This document shows positions 60,030-64,000 of a stretch of 64,000 nt of DNA, one piece after another. Each line of letters starts with the position of its first letter. Positions within the stretch are counted from its first letter, which is position 1. This DNA is from Ursus arctos (lineage: Eukaryota > Chordata > Mammalia > Carnivora > Ursidae), in assembly GCF_023065955.2 (NCBI RefSeq), contig NW_026622863.1:49644177-49708176 (forward strand). Direction: 5' to 3'. The translations under genes and the position numbers were made by a program. The notes under the pieces were generated by a model, which saw nothing but the letters and a program-made list of their open reading frames with translations, had not been told where the DNA came from and did no database searches.

Positions 60030-60290
60030 GACCCTCCAGACCCTGCTGGTGTTTCTCCCCTCCCCTCTGATTTTGGTCCTCCCTCATTCTTCCTTCCTCC
60101 CTCGCCTCAAGCTCAGGTGTGCGGACATCTCCCCCGCACCCCTGCATGTCTGGGTCCTCCCCCACTCCACTCCTCCTGCTCTCTGAGCCCCTCCCTGGTT
60201 GTTTCCTCTGTCCCTGAACAGGACTAATTTAGCAAATGCTCCAATCTTCTTATGATGGTCCAGCCTCAGCAGAATGGCCGGGAATTAGCA
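60030..60290 (-). repeat. Local repeat family, inverted copy E
   Basis: The reverse strand contains CATTCTGCTGAGGCTGGACC and AAGATTGGAGCATTTGCTAA (60222-60290), matching the core of copies A, C and D. The outer limit at 60030 is uncertain. The CTCF-like part is not preserved. Confidence 0.6.
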
Positions 60291-60348
60291 GGGATTATGT
60301 TCAGATTCGTGACCCCCGGGGGGACGGGCTCCGTGGAGACAAATGTGT

Positions 60349-60560
60349 TTTATTTATTTATTTTTAAAGATTTTATTTATTTATTTATTTGAGAGAGAGA
60401 GAGAGAGAGAGAGCACGAGTGGGGATGAGGGGCAGAGGGAGAGGGAGAAGCAGACACTCCACTGAGCAGGGAGCCAGAAGCGGGGCTGGAACCCAGGACC
60501 CTGAGATCATGACCTGAGCCGAAGGCAATCGCTTAACCGACTGAGCCACCCAGGTGCCCC
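60349..60560 (-). mobile_element. SINEC, minus strand
   Basis: TTTTTAAAGATTTTATTTAT start, GA-expanded region, reversed head CCACCCAGGTGCCCC. Confidence 0.92.
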
Positions 60561-61300
60561 CAGCAAATTAGTTTTAACAAAGTGACGCCTTCCTCCATGG
60601 AAATCATGCCTAGGACATGCGGTAATAAAAAAATCACAGCCAAACTCTTCACTGGCACTGTGGTGTGCTAGGGACCGTTAGGCACATTCCTTGAATTTCT
60701 GCCCCCACCCCCAATCTTCATTACAGCCTCACGCGGTGGGCACCATCTCCCAGCTCCCCTCTTTCATGGGTCAGGAGGGAACTTTCCCAGGGCAAACGGG
60801 GTCCGGTCCCAGCCTTCCAGGTGCCTCTGGGTAAAGATGGAACAGAGGCTGGGAGGCGAGGACGGAGTGGCTGGGGCCACGCCATGTGCCAGCGTGACTT
60901 CGGAATGGTGCTTTCAGCCCCTCAGAGTCCGGAGGAGATGGGGGCCAGCAAGAGGGGGTGAAAACGGAGAGGCATAGAAGAGGGGATTAGGTAGGGAAAG
61001 AAGAGCCAAGACAGACGCCAGGAGAGGACTTTTGTGCAAGGTATGCCTTCTTCCTTAATCAGGAGATCGAATTTTCCAGTGAAGCCTATGGGCCTGGAGT
61101 TTTTTTTTGTGGGAAGATAATTATGTGCTTAATTTACTTAACAGATATATCATTGTTCATAGTTTAAGGTCTCTTCTTCGGTCAGTTTCAGAAAGCTGTA
61201 TTTCTCAAGGGATTTGTCCATTTTTCTTTACACTGTCAGATTCGTTGGCATACGATTGCTCACGATCTCCTAACTTCCATTTGATTTGGCCGTAGCATTA
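60561..61300. other. Intergenic, unassigned
   Basis: Some MIR/L2-like wording at 60655-60760. Otherwise no recognised element or gene. Confidence 0.4.
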
Positions 61301-62372
61301 AATGATACATCAGATCCAGATAAGAAGAAAGACTAAGATCAACCATCTTTAATGTCATCTCAGGAAGTTAGAAATGAGGAAAGACATAAGTGAAGATAAG
61401 AGCAGAAATTAATAAAATAAAAAATGTACTATCGGAAAAAAAAAAGACATGAGCTGTTTTGTAAAAGGCTATGGAAATCAGCAGCTCCCCAAAACACTAA
61501 CAAAGAGAAAAAGAAATTACTAATATCAAGAATGAACATGAGAGAGGGCATTACGAAAAATCCTACATTAAGATATCGATGATCGTGAAAGGATATTGCG
61601 AATAATTGTATGCCCAGAAATTTGAAAATTTAGATGACAAACTCCCAGCTAAATCCAACTTACCAAAGCAAGCACATAAAAAATTAAAAATCCAAATAGT
61701 CCTTTCGAAGAAGAATAATCCAGGGGCACCCGGCTGGCTCAGTCAGTGGAGCGTGTGACTCTTGATGTCCGGGTTGTGAGTTCGAGCCCCGGGTTGGGGG
61801 TAGAGATTACTGAAAAATAAATAAGTAAATAAAAATAAAAACACAAGTACATTATTTTTTTTAAAAGAAGAATAATCCATAATTAACATTTTTCATGCAA
61901 AGAACACGGCTTGCCCAAGGCATTTCACAGAACAATTGAGAAAAAAATTACATCAATCTTACGTAAGCTTCCAGAGAACCGAGAGGAGACATTTTTCATT
62001 TGTTTCATGAGGCCTTGGTATCCAAAACCTGGCAAGAACATTGAGATAAAGGAAAATGATAGATCACGAACTCAAAGTCCTAGACAAAATATCAGACGCA
62101 ACCCAGCATATTTAAAGAATAATACATCCCGACCAAGTTGAGTTTATTCCAGGAATGCAAGACCGATTTAATATTTAAACACAGAGGGAGGTAATTTGCC
62201 GCATTAATAAAGAGAAGATCATGTCATCCCAATATATGCAGGAGGAACATTTGCTAAAACTCAAAATCCCTTTTTTATGAAAAATAACGAACTTTTAGAA
62301 ATGAGGAAGAGAAGTGAATTCCTTAGCTGATAAAGGGTATCTACAAAAGAACCTTATGGAAAATGTTATATT
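61300..62372 (+). repeat. Old L1 ORF2 fragment (plus), split by short SINE
   Basis: TTAGAAATGAGGAAAGACAT, TTCATTTGTTTCATGAGGCC, AAATATCAGACGCAACCCAG, TTTATTCCAGGAATGCAAGA, GCTGATAAAGGGTATCTACA. Coding potential is destroyed by stops. Confidence 0.88.
61723..61850 (+). mobile_element. Short tRNA-Lys SINE
   Basis: Head GGGGCACCCGGCTGGCTCAG, GAGTTCGAGCCCCGGGTTGG, AATAAATAAGTAAATAAAAA tail. Exact target-site duplication AAGAAGAATAATCCA on both sides, within L1. Confidence 0.92.
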
Positions 62373-62557
62373 TGGGATGCCTGGGGGGCGCAGTTGTTAA
62401 GAGTCTGCCATCGGCTCAGGTCATGATCTCAGGGTCCTGGGATCGAGCCCCATATTGGGCTCCTTGCTCAGCGGGGAGCCTGCTTTTCCCTCTCCCTCTG
62501 CCTCTGCCTTTCCCCCCAGCTTGTGCTCTCTCTCTTAAAAAAGGAAAAAAAAGAAAA
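62373..62557 (+). mobile_element. SINEC, plus strand
   Basis: Head GGGATGCCTGGGGGGCGCAG, CT-rich body, short A-rich tail at the 3' end of the L1 fragment. Confidence 0.9.
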
Positions 62558-62849
62558 ATGCATTTGAATTTCTCTCTCTTATATATCCTTTCTGTTTGCC
62601 TTCGTTGCTCCTGTCTGCCATCTTATCTCTTGCCTCTCTCCTCTGTGTTCTGGGAATAACTTCAGAGCTCCTGAGAGCAAGATCCAGCCCTAGCTCACCT
62701 CTCCATCCTCCCCTTTCTGCCTGGTTGGCCTCTTCCTGCCCCTAAAAGAAGCTAAGCTCTGGGACCACGGCCAGGTGGGTAGGGGCTCAGGGGGACGAGG
62801 GCAGCGGTGGGCGGGGGGGGGGGGGGGACGAGGGCGGCATTCCCCTATA
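62558..62849. other. Intergenic, unassigned
   Basis: Unique-looking DNA with a G-run near 62813-62827. Nothing recognised. Confidence 0.4.
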
Positions 62850-63085
62850 GAGCTGGTTCTCAAAGTACCGTCCCTAATTCTTCTCGTTCCTGATTCTTCT
62901 CGGATTCATACCAGCCGCCTCAGCATCATCTGGGAACTTGTCTGAAATGCAAATTTGGGGTCCCACCCCCAGACCCAGAGAATCAGAAACTAGGGGGCCG
63001 GGGGAGGTGCGGTAGTCCGGGTTTTAACAAGCCCTCTAGGGGATTCGGAGGCACACAGATTTTGAAAATCCGTGCTGTCAGGAGG
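62850..63085 (-). repeat. MER5A-type hAT DNA transposon
   Basis: GAGCTGGTTCTCAAAGTACC, CTCAGCATCATCTGGGAACT, TCTGAAATGCAAATTTGGGG, GGTTTTAACAAGCCCTCTAG: MER5A order. The minus-strand 144-codon ORF across it is not a gene. Confidence 0.82.
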
Positions 63086-63817
63086 TGCTAGGGAGCGAAG
63101 CTGGTTCACCAGGTAATTATAACTGTGTGATCTGTTCTCAAGGGTGGAGACCAGGCAGACACCCAGTGACTCTGCCCCGGGGGACAGAGCCGTGGGGCCA
63201 GGGGTGGGTTCTCCCAGCGGCTGTGACAGGTTCTCTCCGGAGCAGATGTCAGCTGTGAAGGCTCCCATGTCTGTGGGGCCTGGGGCTGGGGGGTGGACCC
63301 TGACATAATCCCATTGTATGGATGGGGAAAACCAAGCCCGTCTAGGGAGGGTCTTTGCTGATAATGGTAAGGACCTCCAGGCATCCCCAGCTGCTCCAAG
63401 CAGCATTTGGGATGTTGACCTCAAGGGGTTTGCTAACTAGGAGGAAGAGAAAGCAGCCCCCAAGGGCCAGGAGCTGGCCAGGCTCTCACGACCAGGACTC
63501 AGTGACCTCCTGCCCCCTAGAAGCGAGGCCACGAAACACAAAGGGACAAGGTCAGTCTCCCATTGTGTTGAAGTGGACTCCCGGTTAATCATGTCTGATT
63601 GCTATGAGAAACACAAACGCTGTCCAGACCGCCAAAGACACGGCTGTTCCCCACGCCGGCTGGCATGGGGGACGCTGGCCATGCTCCCCACGGCTCCCGA
63701 CGCCGCAGCTCCTCGCCTTCGAGACCAGACACCCCATCAGAGCAAGACCTCTGTTTCCCGACACCATTCAACCCAGAGCACAGCCTCGCTTCCTTTATTA
63801 ACAATTGTGGTAAAGTA
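63086..63817. other. Intergenic, unassigned
   Basis: Mixed unique DNA with several short ORFs and no recognised domain. In human, further TPRX sequence and SULT2A1 follow CRX, but nothing like either is visible here. Confidence 0.4.
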
Positions 63818-63818
63818 G

Positions 63819-64000
63819 GGGCGTCTGGGCGGCTCAGGGGGTTGAGCGTCCGATCCTCGGTGTTGGCTCGGGTCATGATCTCAGGGTCGTGGGATCGAGC
63901 CCCCCACTGCACTCCGTGCTTGGTGCGCTCAGCACAGGGTGTGCTTGAGATTCTCTCCCTCCGCCCGCCCCTGCCCCCCCGCTCGTGCTCTCTCTCTAAA
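63819..64000 (+). mobile_element. SINEC, plus strand, cut by window end
   Basis: Head GGGGCGTCTGGGCGGCTCAG, CT-rich body; the window ends at CTCTCTCTAAA before the full tail. Confidence 0.9.

Noticed and set aside
62990..63424. 144-codon minus-strand ORF
   Set aside because: Its C-terminal half is a MER5A transposon and the rest has no domain or splice support.
60600..63800. TPRX2 or SULT2A1 sequence downstream of CRX
   Set aside because: Expected from human synteny, but no homeodomain or sulfotransferase coding is visible on either strand before the window ends.

Overview
This is a mammalian nuclear window from a carnivoran. It contains more than 40 tRNA-Lys-derived SINEC elements in both orientations, L1 fragments, and MaLR, hAT, MIR and L2 remnants. 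It has spliced genes, CpG islands and long introns, and nothing prokaryotic. One abundant SINEC subfamily (head GGCGCCTGGGTGGCACAGCG, tail TAAATAAAATCTT) is the type I associate with arctoid carnivores, particularly bears. That species-level guess comes from memory and is moderate.

Three protein genes can be reconstructed exon by exon. SELENOW (+, CDS exons between 16230 and 18279, 3' UTR to about 20090) encodes an 87-residue selenoprotein. Its in-frame TGA selenocysteine codon is at 17659-17661 and a clear form-2 SECIS hairpin lies at 19743-19791. A TPRX-type homeobox gene (-, exons 33354-33188 and 31900-31316) has an open, spliceable K50 homeodomain and a Pro/Ala-rich tetrapeptide-like tail; its first exon is not securely found. 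CRX (+, noncoding exon 1 near 47.9 kb, coding exons 53531-53630, 54214-54365 and 55116-55763) encodes a full-length 299-residue photoreceptor homeodomain protein. The order SELENOW-TPRX1-CRX matches human 19q13.33, so the locus assignment does not rest on one gene.

Layout: 1-15.5 kb is intergenic DNA (L1, SINE, MaLR, ancient repeats) with two identical convergent CTCF-type motifs at 5.54 and 9.36 kb. 15.5-16.3 kb is the SELENOW CpG-island promoter and 16.2-20.1 kb is SELENOW. 20-31 kb is repeat-rich intergenic DNA. 31.3-33.7 kb is TPRX, with a 5'-truncated L1 in its intron. 34-47.7 kb is intergenic. 47.7-47.97 kb is the CRX promoter and first exon, 48-53.5 kb is CRX intron 1, 53.5-55.8 kb is CRX coding sequence, and 55.8-64 kb is 3' UTR plus intergenic repeats.

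CRX and TPRX are both paired-class, K50 homeobox genes with the same intron phases. This fits TPRX being a diverged tandem copy of CRX. The most interesting non-genic signals are GGATTA K50-homeodomain sites just upstream of CRX exon 1, two separate inverted duplications (34.1/35.5 kb near TPRX and 44.1/48.6 kb straddling the CRX promoter), and a locally repeated family of about 250 bp (26.8, 29.8 and 40.8 kb, an inverted core at 60.25 kb, and a weaker copy at 28.9 kb) whose three fullest copies carry a CTCF-like motif. I see no wholly new gene system. These duplicated non-coding modules around a homeobox cluster are the best candidates for something undescribed.
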